The position numbers were made by a program, and so were the translations under genes. 64,000 bases of DNA. Source: Leishmania donovani. Taxonomy: Eukaryota > Euglenozoa > Kinetoplastea > Trypanosomatida > Trypanosomatidae. Numbering within the stretch: the first letter of the stretch is position 1; every line of letters starts with the position of its first letter. The stretch is taken from NCBI RefSeq assembly GCF_000227135.1, contig NC_018245.1:374628-438627 (forward strand), in the 5' to 3' direction. The notes under the pieces are model-generated. The model saw only the letters and a list, made by a program, of their open reading frames with translations, ran no database searches and was not told the origin of the DNA. Below are positions 16,701 through 26,700 of the stretch, in pieces.

Positions 16701-17576
16701 TTCGACTTTTCGATGAAGTTCCACCCGCGCCTGCTGCTGCAGCCTGACCGGGCCCTCAGCATCGGCGCGGCAGCACCGTCGGTGGCATCTGCGCAGTCCG
16801 AAGCGGCGCATCTTAATGGAATCGCGCCAGTTTCTAGCGAGGCGGACGCGCTGGCCGCAGAGGAAGCTGCCGCTGCAGCCAACGCTGTCATCCGCATCTG
16901 GCAACTGGACGAGTTGGACGCGGACACAAACGGGCGGGAGTACATCAATCAGCTCGTCGAACGCGAGCCGGCAGCGCACGCCGTGCGCATCGTCCGTGCA
17001 GCGCTGCGTGAGCGTGGTATGATGTTCTACGACGCGCTCGCTCCGTCCTCCCTCTACGTGGTGAGCGTCAGCGCCGAAAGGCAGCTCGCCAAAAGCCGCC
17101 AGCTGCACGACGCCATTCTGCAGGTGGGGCGAGGCGCACTTCTGCAGGCGCCGCCGAGCGCGTTCACTCCTGTCGCGGAGACGGCGCATGACCCGGCCGC
17201 TGCTGCACGCATCCAGCAGGAATCTGAGGACGACCACGAGGACGGACATGATTGCAACCACCATCATCACCGCGCCCCCGCGCAGCGCAGGGGGAAGGTG
17301 TCTACGCCGCTCCGCCAAGCCGCCTCGGACACGAAGAGCAAGAAGGGCAAGGCGTCCGCACGCCAGTATCCGCTGCAGGACCACAAGCGCAGTCGCAGCA
17401 GCAACGACCACTGCAGCCTGGCTGCCGCTGCTGTTGCGGAGGCAGCGCATGCGAAGAAGGGGAAGAAGGAAACGGCGGACAGGGTCAGCCCTTCCACAGC
17501 AGCCTCGCCCACGATAGCGGCAGCAGAGGGGCGCTCTCAGAAAGCCTCTAAGGTCAAGAAGGCTTCCAAAAAGTGA
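13743..17576 (+). CDS. UTP22: Nucleolar RNA-associated protein, UTP22/NOL6 (Nrap) family
   Basis: Predicted small-subunit processome component acting in nucleolar pre-18S rRNA maturation. In yeast, Utp22 works with Rrp7 in the UTP-C module. The 1277 residues match the family's usual 1150-1240. Nrap-type tandem nucleotidyltransferase-like and helical domains are visible. Around residues 100-130 there is a GADLVLSIP strand with LKGGLYLERR. The block SAAEIYETFFVNLHFRPSVF, then RKHPYYSYCILEDYLMP and RRAIVVLKCWAHHTG, then HPEALNGFVVAAMVLRLLEE (about 225-335) is highly typical of Nrap/NOL6. Later repeats include YRGYLFRVYVAHYREVSLLR (about 778-797) and a C-terminal NREYINQLVERE-like segment. The tail after about 1155 is His-, Lys- and Ser-rich and probably nucleolar-targeting. 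Family members are considered catalytically inactive. The start is the first ATG after a strong acceptor. Confidence 0.88.
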   Translation: MALQNYNLSWSDQLIERVETHLRDVHSALLQYYESRGYPTEVESRHAVTAEAAAAAGTRDEGERTTVAATAAAVPLDVVSAAGSFLLRTCVYDTPFPDLHAQRGVGADLVLSIPAERCTTADLKGGLYLERRQSFVDEIQAYLQQLVSGAATDEDIDEDNEEGRSASSRSRQRSEKATQEAAKRLLNVAAAARLSRMEVRVVPIHGCYALTEKQILQLRFRRRRSAAEIYETFFVNLHFRPSVFPRHTVSAAGIRKHPYYSYCILEDYLMPHYLKKLHEVCVTSAGVRRAIVVLKCWAHHTGLMSAASGHPEALNGFVVAAMVLRLLEEGIVTAGMSLGNVVRAVWVQLSRGFFLGTPEKVGGRGARPAKVSAAEERGEVSVLRLTGELHNILFRTSAAFFKHVVCSAAEEALQHPFAVDVVDRVAFQPLSLRYDVALTIQLNQATTSSVATMDRTPDVIKKSTLWRPPRAEAIQDTLRVLKEALGVRCSYTTAWQTDADRLQVVVQLTSEAEGRNRLTRGPPIEDASAVERFNAFWGADITSTRQFSDGAIYRCVLWTFPEDQGTHTTVALSASTVLRRVVEFALRAHVAPEATVTVLLGGLDGYLVERVGGEWRDAAPLMQRSLLEATKAVQYMLQSLPHGSVPCRIVSFDVIAASERHTEVFPVRPHLALTYTTDDLSDASFAGLSTAPTIEPIHCVLSIDDNHKIPDTMEAIAMMKGAIAAQLSKTLQAHYGENNTGTRSQTARRKAAEGASSSSDIVRSPIRTQCTGQSVDIIYRGYLFRVYVAHYREVSLLRALKRDTEANVLEMKLHWTAQHAKFMRTIAFGHHSYSHAVRLAKRWMSAMYLYEFVQPEAVELLVAHAYLQPAPHTPKTPAGGFLRFVQLLVTHDWSTPLVLPFTDDDSDKTAVAAAALVRKLGDQQGMFIATPYAPAASPFTALTPRPMIMGRLVQLAQSVVAVLLRHLEGHNATAGEVEAFTSSPCAFDFSMKFHPRLLLQPDRALSIGAAAPSVASAQSEAAHLNGIAPVSSEADALAAEEAAAAANAVIRIWQLDELDADTNGREYINQLVEREPAAHAVRIVRAALRERGMMFYDALAPSSLYVVSVSAERQLAKSRQLHDAILQVGRGALLQAPPSAFTPVAETAHDPAAAARIQQESEDDHEDGHDCNHHHHRAPAQRRGKVSTPLRQAASDTKSKKGKASARQYPLQDHKRSRSSNDHCSLAAAAVAEAAHAKKGKKETADRVSPSTAASPTIAAAEGRSQKASKVKKASKK

Positions 17577-18574
17577 CGCGGCACGTGCGCCCACGTGCAT
17601 GTGCGTCGCGGTCTTGTGTTGTCGTTGTGTTGTTTCGTCTTAATCACCACGAATAACGGAGCGCAACGCCAGAGCAAGGACTAACGCGTACTAACTCTCC
17701 CTCCCTCTCTCCCTGCTTCCTGTCCTTGGGCTTGCCTCATGGTCTGCTGTGCGTTTCTTTGAGGCACGTGTGTACGTGTGTCGTGATCGATGGGGGAGAG
17801 GGAGAGGAGCTGCCGGGGGGTGCGCGAGTGAGGCAGGGACCGCCTCGGAGAAGAGTGGGGATGTCTCTCTTCCACTGAATAAGCAGCGGGGCTGCAAAGG
17901 GCGTGCAGGGGAAGACGGTGAGCGAGTTGCACGATGGGACGGGCTGCGGTGTCTCTCAAGAGATGTAGTGCGTACTGACTTGCCAGCCCCCTCCTGGTCC
18001 CCCACGCACCAGCAGGGGAGAGGGGGGGGTATCTCAGCCTAACACCTCACCCATCACGCCTCTTCACCGTCTGCGCCATTATCCCCTCCCTCTTCTTAAT
18101 CGCAGCTGCGCCTACTTTGAGCACGGTAACAGAAAATAAAAAGATGCTCAAAACCTGCCGTTGCGGCACGCGTGCGTGAGCATGGGGTCTCCTCTTCGTT
18201 GTAGAGTGTGTACCCACTGAGAAGGTCAGCACGCGCGTCGATGGAGGAGAGGACTGCTGGGTCTGCCTATGTGTGTCTGTGTCTCTGCCTACATCAGCGA
18301 CGCTGCTTTGCTGGTATGGCTGATGCGGGTGTGCAAAAGAGGGCGGATCGGCGGACCCCTTCTGTCCCTTCTTCGGCGTAGGGGAGCACGCATGGCTGCT
18401 GCTAAACACGAACAACTTGAAAACCCTGCCGTATGCGCCTCCCCCTCCCCCCCCGACACACGCTCTCGCTCGCTGGCACGCGCGCACAAATCCACTTCTG
18501 CTTCTCTCCCTCCTCTCTCCTCATCCTCCCCCATACGATGCACTACTCACAGCGGTAGTCAGATTCTTTGTGTG
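17577..18574 (+). other. Intergenic spacer between UTP22 and zinc-ribbon gene
   Basis: No supported gene. There is a G-run near 18020-18028 and an A-rich patch near 18130-18145. The polypyrimidine tract at 18499-18533 is followed by AG at 18551-18552, with further AGs at 18557-18558 and 18561-18562. All are within 25 bases of the next ATG. Open frame on the + strand upstream of this AG reads through the tract and is not considered coding. Confidence 0.55.
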
Positions 18575-19639
18575 ATGCTTTCGTGGAGTGGCAGAGAGTC
18601 ACTAGTGCGGTGCTTGGCTGTAGCGGTGCGCTGCTTCGCCGCGACAGCATCGCCGTTCCTCTGTTACTCCTCCTCACAGAGAAACCGCCGTATGCCTAGC
18701 GATCAGCATCGAGACAGTCTGCTATCTCACACGGCATCAACGGCTGCACCTGCACCAGCAGCGGTGCCGACGCAGCGAACGCGTCGTGGCGTTTTGAAAC
18801 GGGCATCGCTGCTCGAGCAGCTCCGTGACCGTAATGATGGTGAGAGCGGCACTGTAGAGTTGAGCAAGGCGCCAGGTAGCAGTGCCCTCGTAGCGTCTGG
18901 AGCAGCAGCGCCGCTAGCGGCCCCTGTGTCGATTCCGTATATTAGCTCGTCCGAATTCGTTAGTGTACCCCGCCCAAAGCAGCAGCAAGTGTGGTCGTCA
19001 CATGGAACGCACAGCGCCGCAGCAGCAGCGCCTCTGTCCTCGCCCACTGCCTCTGCACAGCTGGAGCGGCAGCAGCAAGCCCTACGCGACGCCTTCACAC
19101 ACGCGCGACAGTACCACAATGTGCGTCTTTCCAAAGACCCCGGCGTCTACCGCGCAGAGTGCCGGGCTTTCCGCCAGGCCCACCGAGGTCGATCGCCGAC
19201 GCAGCAAGAGGTGAGTCGCACCGTCGCCGTTCCGTTGGCGCCGGTCGCCGCGCTCAAGACGCTAGCTCACACGGATGCCACGCGGTCTTCGCTGCACGCC
19301 GCGGCCGAGGCCGCCGTGATGCTGCACAACGCCGTGGTGAAAAATGAGCTCGTGAAGAGCAGCACGCCGCAGCTTGTCCGCTGCCTTCGCTGCTTTCACG
19401 TGTACATGGCCCGCCCGCGAACGTTGTGGGGAGGCGAGGTGGAGCAGAGCGGCATCGAGTACGAAAAGGCACAGAAGGCGCAACGACTTCAGAGGCCTGC
19501 GCCTGGTAAGCGTGCGAGGAGCGTGGGCCGGCGTCGACGCGCACATGAAGAGAACCCGATCTGCTGTCCGAAGTGCCGCAGCCCTCGCGCGCAGTGGATG
19601 ATGGAGTACGTGCACCGCCACACTCACGAGCGAGTGTGA
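18575..19639 (+). CDS. Zinc-ribbon protein with probable mitochondrial presequence
   Basis: Not recognised as a named family. The 354-residue product begins with a Ser/Arg/Ala/Leu-rich, acid-poor segment (MLSWSGRESLVRCLAVAVRC) that looks like a mitochondrial import presequence. The middle is Ala/Ser-rich and poorly structured. The C-terminal third has an Arg-rich helix (YRAECRAFRQAHRGR, about 190-204) and two CxxC pairs, Cys270-Leu-Arg-Cys273 and Cys331-Pro-Lys-Cys334, separated by about 57 residues with many basic residues. They would form a four-cysteine zinc ribbon near the C-terminus. Such small basic zinc-binding proteins are common in kinetoplastid mitochondrial ribosomes and their assembly factors, but that role is inferred. 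ATG 18575 follows the predicted acceptor; the longer upstream frame starts at GTG and crosses the pyrimidine tract. Confidence 0.7.
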   Translation: MLSWSGRESLVRCLAVAVRCFAATASPFLCYSSSQRNRRMPSDQHRDSLLSHTASTAAPAPAAVPTQRTRRGVLKRASLLEQLRDRNDGESGTVELSKAPGSSALVASGAAAPLAAPVSIPYISSSEFVSVPRPKQQQVWSSHGTHSAAAAAPLSSPTASAQLERQQQALRDAFTHARQYHNVRLSKDPGVYRAECRAFRQAHRGRSPTQQEVSRTVAVPLAPVAALKTLAHTDATRSSLHAAAEAAVMLHNAVVKNELVKSSTPQLVRCLRCFHVYMARPRTLWGGEVEQSGIEYEKAQKAQRLQRPAPGKRARSVGRRRRAHEENPICCPKCRSPRAQWMMEYVHRHTHERV

Positions 19640-20267
19640 GAACGGCGTACCGCTTTGTCAGTCGCCGCTGCGCGTGGGGGTGTGGGCCTCGTGCACCGTC
19701 GTCGCTCTGTATCCCACGCCTCCACGCACTGTGTACTGGAGCAGTGCATGCTGCCCAGCCCGTCGCTGTGGCAGCGGAGGGTGGGCCACAGTCGCCCGTC
19801 CCCCTCGCCCCCTTTCACAACCCCATCTCTCACAAACATCATAGGGCACAAGGTGACGGAAGCGACCGCAGAACAGTGGGCCGCGACTCGTGTCTGCAAG
19901 GAAGCAGCGCCCATTGTACTCCCTGTGGCGCACGCACGGCGCGCAGCCCTTTCCTCTGGTCTGTAGTCACACCACCACCACCAATGGGGTATCCGCGAGA
20001 CGGCGCCATTGGATGCTCGCCACCCGATTGCTCCGCAGCCTTCCAACTATCATCGCCAGATGTACGTCCCTCGCCCCTGCACCACTCTCCAGCCCCTCTC
20101 CTCGTCCTCCATCACCTTCCGGGCAGTGTGCCCTCTCACGTAGAGCGCTCAAACAAGGGAAAGAGCCAGAGATACAGGCCACAGGAAACGCAGCGCAGGT
20201 GCTGTAGCCCTGCTCGAATATCGGCACACCCTGCCGCAGAGGAGTTTGGCGTGCACACCGGCGGGTG
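19640..20267 (+). other. Intergenic spacer between zinc-ribbon and PIG-V genes
   Basis: No supported gene. It is moderately pyrimidine-rich. The tract at 20091-20120 ends in AG at 20125-20126. From there to 20268 the + strand has no ATG, which fixes the start of the next gene. Confidence 0.6.
20091..20126 (+). promoter_or_regulatory. Polypyrimidine tract and acceptor that decides the PIG-V start
   Basis: A C/T-rich stretch ends at AG 20125-20126. The next ATG in any frame is at 20268, in frame with the mannosyltransferase. This supports ATG 20268 over the later in-frame ATG at 20325. Confidence 0.5.
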
Positions 20268-22382
20268 ATGCGGCGCCGCGAGCCCCTCTTCGTTTTGATT
20301 GATTTCGCTCTCTATCCCTCCGGAATGGCCGTTCTCCGATGCAGAGTTGTCACCGCGGCGAGCCGCCTCCTGGCCTTCGTGCTGGCGCCCTACGCCGAAC
20401 CCTCGTTCAATCTTCTAGACTACTTGGGTACGTGCACTGACACGGCGCTCGTCCTCTGCGTCGCCGTCGCACGACTCCTTCTCCTCTGCCTCATGTGGTT
20501 CAGCCGCGCTGTCGCTCCGATCGCCTTTGGCGCTCCAGGGGGCACATTCGTCTTCGACACGGGTGAGGAGCTCTACGACGACGCACGCTTCTCGATGGTG
20601 CGCAACTGGGACGGCGTGCACATGTTCTTCATTGCCCAATACGGGTATCTGTATGAGAGCCAAATCGTCTTCTTTCCTGGTTTACCGGCGCTGATCCGCG
20701 GCCTGGAGCACATCACGCGGCGACTCGTCCCAGTTCTGCACCGAGTTGCACCAGTTGCCTTCTATGTGTGCCTGATGAACACAGCTGCCTCCTGCCTTGC
20801 CGGCGTGGTGCTACGACGTCTCACCATCCTGACATTTCTAGGGCCCGAAGCGGTGCGATGCACCTGCCGGTGGCGCCCGTCCAAGCTGTCTCCGTCGACC
20901 CCTGAGTTGGAGAAGCCGAGAAAGTATCCGAAGGCGCAACTCGACATGGCAACGGAGAGGACAATGCAGAGCACGACAGAGGCGACCGTCTGCTACCGCC
21001 TTATGTGTAGAATGACCGGCACGGTCCTGGATGCGCCTGACATCCACGCCCCGCTCCCCGCAACCGTGGCGGAGGCGAAGGCAGGCGCGCTGCTCCGTCG
21101 CCGCGTGGTGGGCGGGGCAGCGCTGGTGTGGATCATCACACCCGCCATGGTGTTTGCCGTCGCCGTGTACACGGAGAGCCTATTTTCGTTAGCCACAATA
21201 CTAGGCGTGTACTTTCTCGCGTGGCATGAGCCGCTGCCGCAGGCTGTGCAGCTGCGTATAGCGTCGTATCTGGCGAGCGCCACGCCGCCTGGCTCAGGTG
21301 CAAGAGCAGCAGAAAAAGCATCGGCACCAGCACGACTTGTCCCCCCTGCCCCTCTCGTTCAGCAGTGGCCCTTGGCGGCAAACGACGTCGGCGACGGTGC
21401 CGCGGCACGCAGCCGCATCCCCGGGATTGCCTCACTCCTGCCGAGCATCACCCCTGGAGCGTCCAGGGCGATCACGGTGAAGTGGGAGCAGCGCTTCCTC
21501 AGCAGCACAGAGGTGGCGGCGGTGTTGCTGTTCACGCTGGCCGGCACCTTTCGCTCCAACGCATTCACCTGCGCTGGATTTCTTATCTTTCCCCTCTGTG
21601 TGCAGGTGGCGCTGCCGGCGGTGCACAAGGCGCAGGCTTCCGCGGTGCTGGCTGGAGTGTCAGCGCGTGCGGTCATGTCCGCGGCCGCAAAGCGTGGCGG
21701 CGCAAGGGAGAGTGGGGCAGCCCTTGTTGTGCGCTGCCCCACTCTCCGCCCGCCTCTGCAGCGCATGCCGCACCCGCTTCGCATGTGCATGGTGGCGCTG
21801 GAGTGCATCTGTGTGGCGCTGCCATACCTTGTCATGAACTACGTGGGATATCGGCGCTTTGTGCTGCAGACGTGGGACGCCGCCGCCAAGAAAACGGTGG
21901 GCCACGCCTTCTGGCGGCTGTACCCCATGCTGCAGAAGAAGTACTGGGGCGTGAGCCTCTTCTCCGCCTACACGTTCACCAACTCCCCCAACGTGGTGTT
22001 GGCGCTCCCAGTGGCGGTGCTAACCGTATGGTGCCTCCACGCCCACTATTTGGCGCCAGCATGGGCAAACCTCAGAGCCGCGACGGCGGCCGCTGCCGGA
22101 GCACGGCGCACGAGGTGGCAGCATTTGTGGATTGCCGCCATGCCGCTGGTGAGCTCCTCGAACGTGATGCACCTTATCGGGCTATTGGCACTAGCCCTGA
22201 CAGTCATGCACGTGCAGGTGACGAATCGCTTTGTCGCGACAAGCCCGGCGCTGTACTGGCTGCTTGGCATGCAGCTTGCATCGAGGCCGACGAGCCGCGC
22301 TAGCAGGCTCACCCTGCTGTGGTGCATTCTGTGGGGCATGGCTGGCGGTATTCTCTTTCCGAATCACCTTCCCTGGACGTGA
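20268..22382 (+). CDS. PIGV: GPI mannosyltransferase II (PIG-V/GPI18 family)
   Basis: Predicted ER membrane enzyme that adds the second mannose (alpha-1,6) to the GPI precursor from dolichol-P-mannose. The 704-residue protein is strongly hydrophobic with many membrane segments. Near residue 114 it has NWDGVHMFFIAQYGYLYE, which matches the lumenal WDxxHF-like loop of PIG-V with its key Asp, followed by IVFFPGLPALIRGLE. Later PIG-V features are TPAMVFAVAVYTESLF (about 287-302) and FRSNAFTCAGFLIFPL (about 428-443). A conserved arm near RLYPMLQKKYWGVSLF leads into the terminal helices. It exceeds the usual roughly 430-500 residues because of cytosolic low-complexity loops (about 205-270 and 340-400). 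GPI anchors carry the major Leishmania surface proteins. The gene is a separate unit between unrelated neighbours. Confidence 0.85.
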   Translation: MRRREPLFVLIDFALYPSGMAVLRCRVVTAASRLLAFVLAPYAEPSFNLLDYLGTCTDTALVLCVAVARLLLLCLMWFSRAVAPIAFGAPGGTFVFDTGEELYDDARFSMVRNWDGVHMFFIAQYGYLYESQIVFFPGLPALIRGLEHITRRLVPVLHRVAPVAFYVCLMNTAASCLAGVVLRRLTILTFLGPEAVRCTCRWRPSKLSPSTPELEKPRKYPKAQLDMATERTMQSTTEATVCYRLMCRMTGTVLDAPDIHAPLPATVAEAKAGALLRRRVVGGAALVWIITPAMVFAVAVYTESLFSLATILGVYFLAWHEPLPQAVQLRIASYLASATPPGSGARAAEKASAPARLVPPAPLVQQWPLAANDVGDGAAARSRIPGIASLLPSITPGASRAITVKWEQRFLSSTEVAAVLLFTLAGTFRSNAFTCAGFLIFPLCVQVALPAVHKAQASAVLAGVSARAVMSAAAKRGGARESGAALVVRCPTLRPPLQRMPHPLRMCMVALECICVALPYLVMNYVGYRRFVLQTWDAAAKKTVGHAFWRLYPMLQKKYWGVSLFSAYTFTNSPNVVLALPVAVLTVWCLHAHYLAPAWANLRAATAAAAGARRTRWQHLWIAAMPLVSSSNVMHLIGLLALALTVMHVQVTNRFVATSPALYWLLGMQLASRPTSRASRLTLLWCILWGMAGGILFPNHLPWT

Positions 22383-23780
22383 AGAAGGCACACGTGACAC
22401 GCACTCGCACGGGGACTCGTTTTGGCTTCTGCCGTGCTTTCGAGTCCGCGGGGGTGAGGCAAGGAAAGGGCGGGGGTCGCTTTCTCTGAGAGAGGGCGAA
22501 GAGAGAAGGGCGTGCTCCTCCCGCTCTGCCCCTAGGCGCTGGCCCTGTGCGTGCGTGCGCTGGAGGTAGCAGCGGGCGGGGGGGGGGAAGGAACTGCAGA
22601 GACGCGCAAGTTTTGAATGCTGGAGAAGACAGCGATAGAAAAGAGCCAGAGCATCATTACGCATGCGTGCATGAGTGAGGACACAAGAGAGGATGCGCAA
22701 GTGGAACAGGTTGTGGAGAGTTGTGCTGTCGAATCTGCTTTGCTCGCTGAGGAGGCGGCGCGCACGCGCCGATGTATGGCGGAGGCACAAAAGGAGAAAA
22801 AGCGCCTCGTCCAGCATCTTCCTGTGCGTCGCTCTACGCCTTGCACATTCCGCTTTGGCGGGTGCTTGCGTCTCTGTGCATGGGTGTGCTCCTCTTGGAT
22901 AACCCGCACTGCCGCCACTGAAGCGGCGCTCGTGGTGAGAGAGGGAGACACCGTGCGTGGACGAGTTGGGACTCGCTTTGGTTCTCTCTCCCTCCTCGTG
23001 TGTGTGTGTCTCGGTGTCCGTGTGCGCTATCTTCGTGGAGCTTTCGCGCACAACACCCACTCACTCGCCTCCTCTACTCTCCACTCTTCCTCTCCTCCCC
23101 CCCCACCCGTCTTCTCTTTTCTCACCTTCTCTCTCTCCCCCTTCTCACCTCCATCCGCTCTCTGGTGTGCGTCCTCCTCACAATGCTGCTGCGTCTTGTC
23201 GCTGCTTCCACCCTTCTTTATTCAGGCCCCCCTCCCCTCCCTCCTCCACTGCCTCGCCATCAATCACATCTCGCGCTCAAAAGCGATCACCGCACACGCC
23301 ATACAAGCGCGCATGCAGCGCGACACATACACAAACACACACACACACACACACTGCTCCTTCACCGCTCTCCTCCACCGTAAGCATCACTTGCGCTCGC
23401 TTCGCTGCCCGCCACCGCTGTGTCCGCCATCTGTCTCACAGGTGCGCACGCGCACACGCCCTCTCTCTATATCTGTGGAGAGGGAGAGGGATTCACTCTT
23501 TAACGCATGTACGCCATCATCACCACACATCCTACCCGCCTCTCTCTTGACGACTGATGGCTGGCCGCTGTCGTCATCGTCGCTGACTATCGTTGTATTC
23601 GTCGCTCGGCTCTTGCGCTCTGCCGCTATTTTGGCAAGCTCGGGCACATACGCGCACAGCACAACCTTCACCCCTGTCTGTCTCGCTGTCGCCAGCGAAC
23701 GCTTAGGTGGCATCGTGCACCCGCTCCTTCTCTTCCCTCCCTGTCGTGTTAATGTGTTATGCCTCTGCCCCCGCCTCAGC
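22383..23780 (+). other. Long intergenic spacer before the IQ-motif giant gene
   Basis: No supported gene. A G-run lies near 22578-22587. Extensive pyrimidine tracts run through 23060-23270, a CA microsatellite is at 23335-23354, and more C/T sequence lies at 23700-23780. Possible acceptors are AG 23694-23695 or AG 23778-23779. Although an open frame on + extends from 22617 into the next gene, its translation here is Ser/Pro/Phe/Leu-rich polypyrimidine product and is treated as non-coding. Confidence 0.55.
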
Positions 23781-26700
23781 ATGAAGGACGACATCAGAAA
23801 GCGGCGCGTCACGCTCCCCTCAAAGCGAAGGCGCCACGTCAGTGTGGCGTGCAGCACGAGCACGCCCGCTCCAACCAAGAGCACTCGATCCCATACATCA
23901 AACCTGAAGAGGGGCCCCACCTCCACTACGGACACTTTCACACCGCGGAGGAAGAGTGGAAGCCGCAAGCGCCCACACAGTGGCAGTGCGACATTGAGTG
24001 GAGGAGAACCGGCAGCACAGCCGCCGAGCGCCCGAAGGGCTCGTGGCGCCCCCGTCGCGACAACCGGCGCTTCTGAGGGCATCGAGACTGTGGATGTCGC
24101 GTCTGTGACCAGATACTGGAGCAGCGACTGTCGCCGCATTCCGAGTGCGAGCAGGATCGACTCGGCCTTGATGGCAGCTGCAAGAGGGAGCAGTAACCGA
24201 AGCTTCAGCTCAAGCAGCTCTGCCACGTCGGCCCCCCTGCTGACTTCTGCGGGGAATTCGGCCAGCAACAGCTGCTCCGTGATCAGCAGACGAAGAGAGG
24301 ACCCCTCGCCAGGCTCTCCTCGGGTCTCCCCTGGGCCACTCCCAGCTGCCGCCAGCGCCCTCGCCTCCTCCGTCGATGGCAAAGTGGCGCAGCTCTGCCG
24401 CACCCCCGTCACTGCCTCTCCCCCCGCCGCCCCCCTGCATGCTGCCTTCACCACGCCGCATTTTAGCGGGCACACACGCGGCTCCGGCAGCGCACCTGGT
24501 GGCGTAGGCTCGAAGGGCCCGCCACCCCGCCACATTAGTAGCCCAGGCAGTGGCAACTTGGATACGGACGCCACCTCCTCCTCCTCCTTCCGCGCTATTC
24601 AAAACCCGACGAGCGCGCGGGCGGCGACGCGGGTGCCCTCCCCGTTGCCGGTGATACAGCAGCGCGGCGGCGGGATGCGACGGCGTCTATCTTTCGTGCC
24701 GGAATCGCCAGCTGGTGCGTCGCGGGGCCTCGACACGCCTGGTGTCGTCAACGACGCAGACCCCGCTCAGCCATCGCCAGCCTCGGGAGTTTCATCCACG
24801 AGCTTCCCGCTGGTCGACACGCGGTACATGCAGCCACCTCCTGCGGCCCAGCCGCCCCTGCACGCGCTCGCTGCCGCAGCTTCGATGCCAGAACTCGACA
24901 TGCCGTCGGTGAAGACGGTGTCCACCGCATGCCAGCCGTTGCCGCCACCGCCACTGGTACATCAGCGACGGCAGTCTATGCCGGCACTCGAAGACGGCCA
25001 GCGTGGGGCCTGGGCTGTCAAAGGCAACTTGGCGCCTGCGGGCTCCCCGCTCTCCTTCGGTGCGAGAAGCTCGTCCCTCATGAGCGCCTCGCGGCCGTCG
25101 AGCGGGAGCGACCGCCGCAGTCCCAGAGAACGCAGCGACGGCGGCCATCGCGCGGTGGTCTTCCGGTTTTCTAAAGCAGAACAAGAGGAGGGTGCGGCAA
25201 TGACGACCCCGCAGCGAGAGCAGCAGGAGAGCGGAGAAGGCGACTCCACACCCCAAAGCAGACAGCTGCTCGGGCAGCGCGACCACTCGATCAGCAACTC
25301 GATGTGCTCCCTCTCCATAGCCTCGGCAGCAACGTCGATGGTGGACAAGCTGCCCCCTCCACCGCCTCCGCCGCCGGCGCCGCTGTCGATTGGGAGAGGA
25401 GTTAAGACCGGTGGGGGAACACCGCCGCCGCAGCCCCCTCGCGTAAGTGTTCCCACGAGTCAACTTCTCCATCAATTCGACGGTTCAGAAAGTCGCGTGC
25501 GCGCGCCGTCTGGGGTTCACGGAAGAGACTACGTCGGGAACGACAGCGCTGGCGGCAGCGTCCTTGACGCGAGCATCTCCAGCAGTCCTCGCAGCAGCCC
25601 CGCCTCTTCCTCATGGCGGGAGAGCACTGGCCACGTAAAGCCCTTCGTGTTGTCGCCTGTGACGAGTCCGCCCAGATCCCTAACCAGCAGCATCCTCGTC
25701 CCCTCTGCGGCCGTGCCAAGCACCAGCGAGGACAGTGCAATTGTCTCCGACGCGAATGGGCTGCCGTCCTACTCTGGCGCGCGCCATAGCGGGGCGGCGT
25801 CACAAGCGCAGCCGTCGCACTACCCCTCAAGCGCCACCTCCCTCCACAGCGCACTGGTGAACGTGCAAAGCATGGACAGCGCCGACGGCGTGGAGGAGGA
25901 GGAGGAGGAGAAGGGCACGCTTGGACTCCGTCAAGCAGTGGCGCCGCCGCTCTTGCTGCCGACTCGTTTCTCCGCGTCAGCATTGGTGTCCGCCAGTGCG
26001 GCAGCATCGTCGGGCGTGAAAAACGACGCGCTCGACGCTGGCGTCGATAAGCGGGCAGACGCCGAGCCAATTGCCATCGATGGCGCCGCCGATATCGTGG
26101 GTGAGTCAGCGCAGTCCTCCGAATCGTCGACGCCGCGACCGCAACCGTCCTCCATGGCCGTCAAGACTACCCAAGGCGCAGGCAAGTCCGATAGCGACAA
26201 GGACCACACCTCCAAGCCCAGCAGCGGCGGTGCCTCTGGCAAGGGCAAAGCACTGATTGCGGCAACCATCCTGCAGGCGCCGTTGCTCGTGAGCAGTGAA
26301 ATCTCCTCTCACGCCCGCCTTTCGAAGGCACAGGCGCTCTCGCCTCGTCAGCAGGAGCTGGCGCAGTCGTTTCGCAATCGCATCCAAGTAGGCGTACACC
26401 CTCCCCGTCGTCAGCGGTCAGCTCAGCTCGTGACCTCAGCTTCGCGCGACCGGCGTCGCAGCATCGGCGGCAGCACCGCCAACAGTGACACGAGCCGCTG
26501 CTTCGGTGCAGGGCGAAGCGGCAGCACCAGGCGACGAGAGAGTAGCTTACGGCGCACGAAAGGCCAGTCGATACAGCAGCCTGTCGCCGCGCTGTCCTTC
26601 ATCGCAGTTTCCGTGGTTGCCGTCGCGTATGCGAAGCTCCTCAGGCCTGTGCATGCCTTTCGCGTGCGTCGTCGTTTCGATGAGGTGATAGCGCCTGCCG

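Noticed and set aside
16566..17600. 344-codon minus-strand open frame at the end of UTP22
   Set aside because: Mirror of the UTP22 frame; no domain, and opposite to the direction of all other genes.
22617..23780. 388-codon N-terminal extension of the IQ-motif gene
   Set aside because: The extension translates polypyrimidine tracts and a CA microsatellite into Ser/Pro/Leu/His runs. This is the processing region, not protein.
23387..24574. 395-codon minus-strand open frame
   Set aside because: It overlaps the spacer and the start of the IQ-motif gene. The composition is that of antisense Ser/Pro coding and polypyrimidine sequence.
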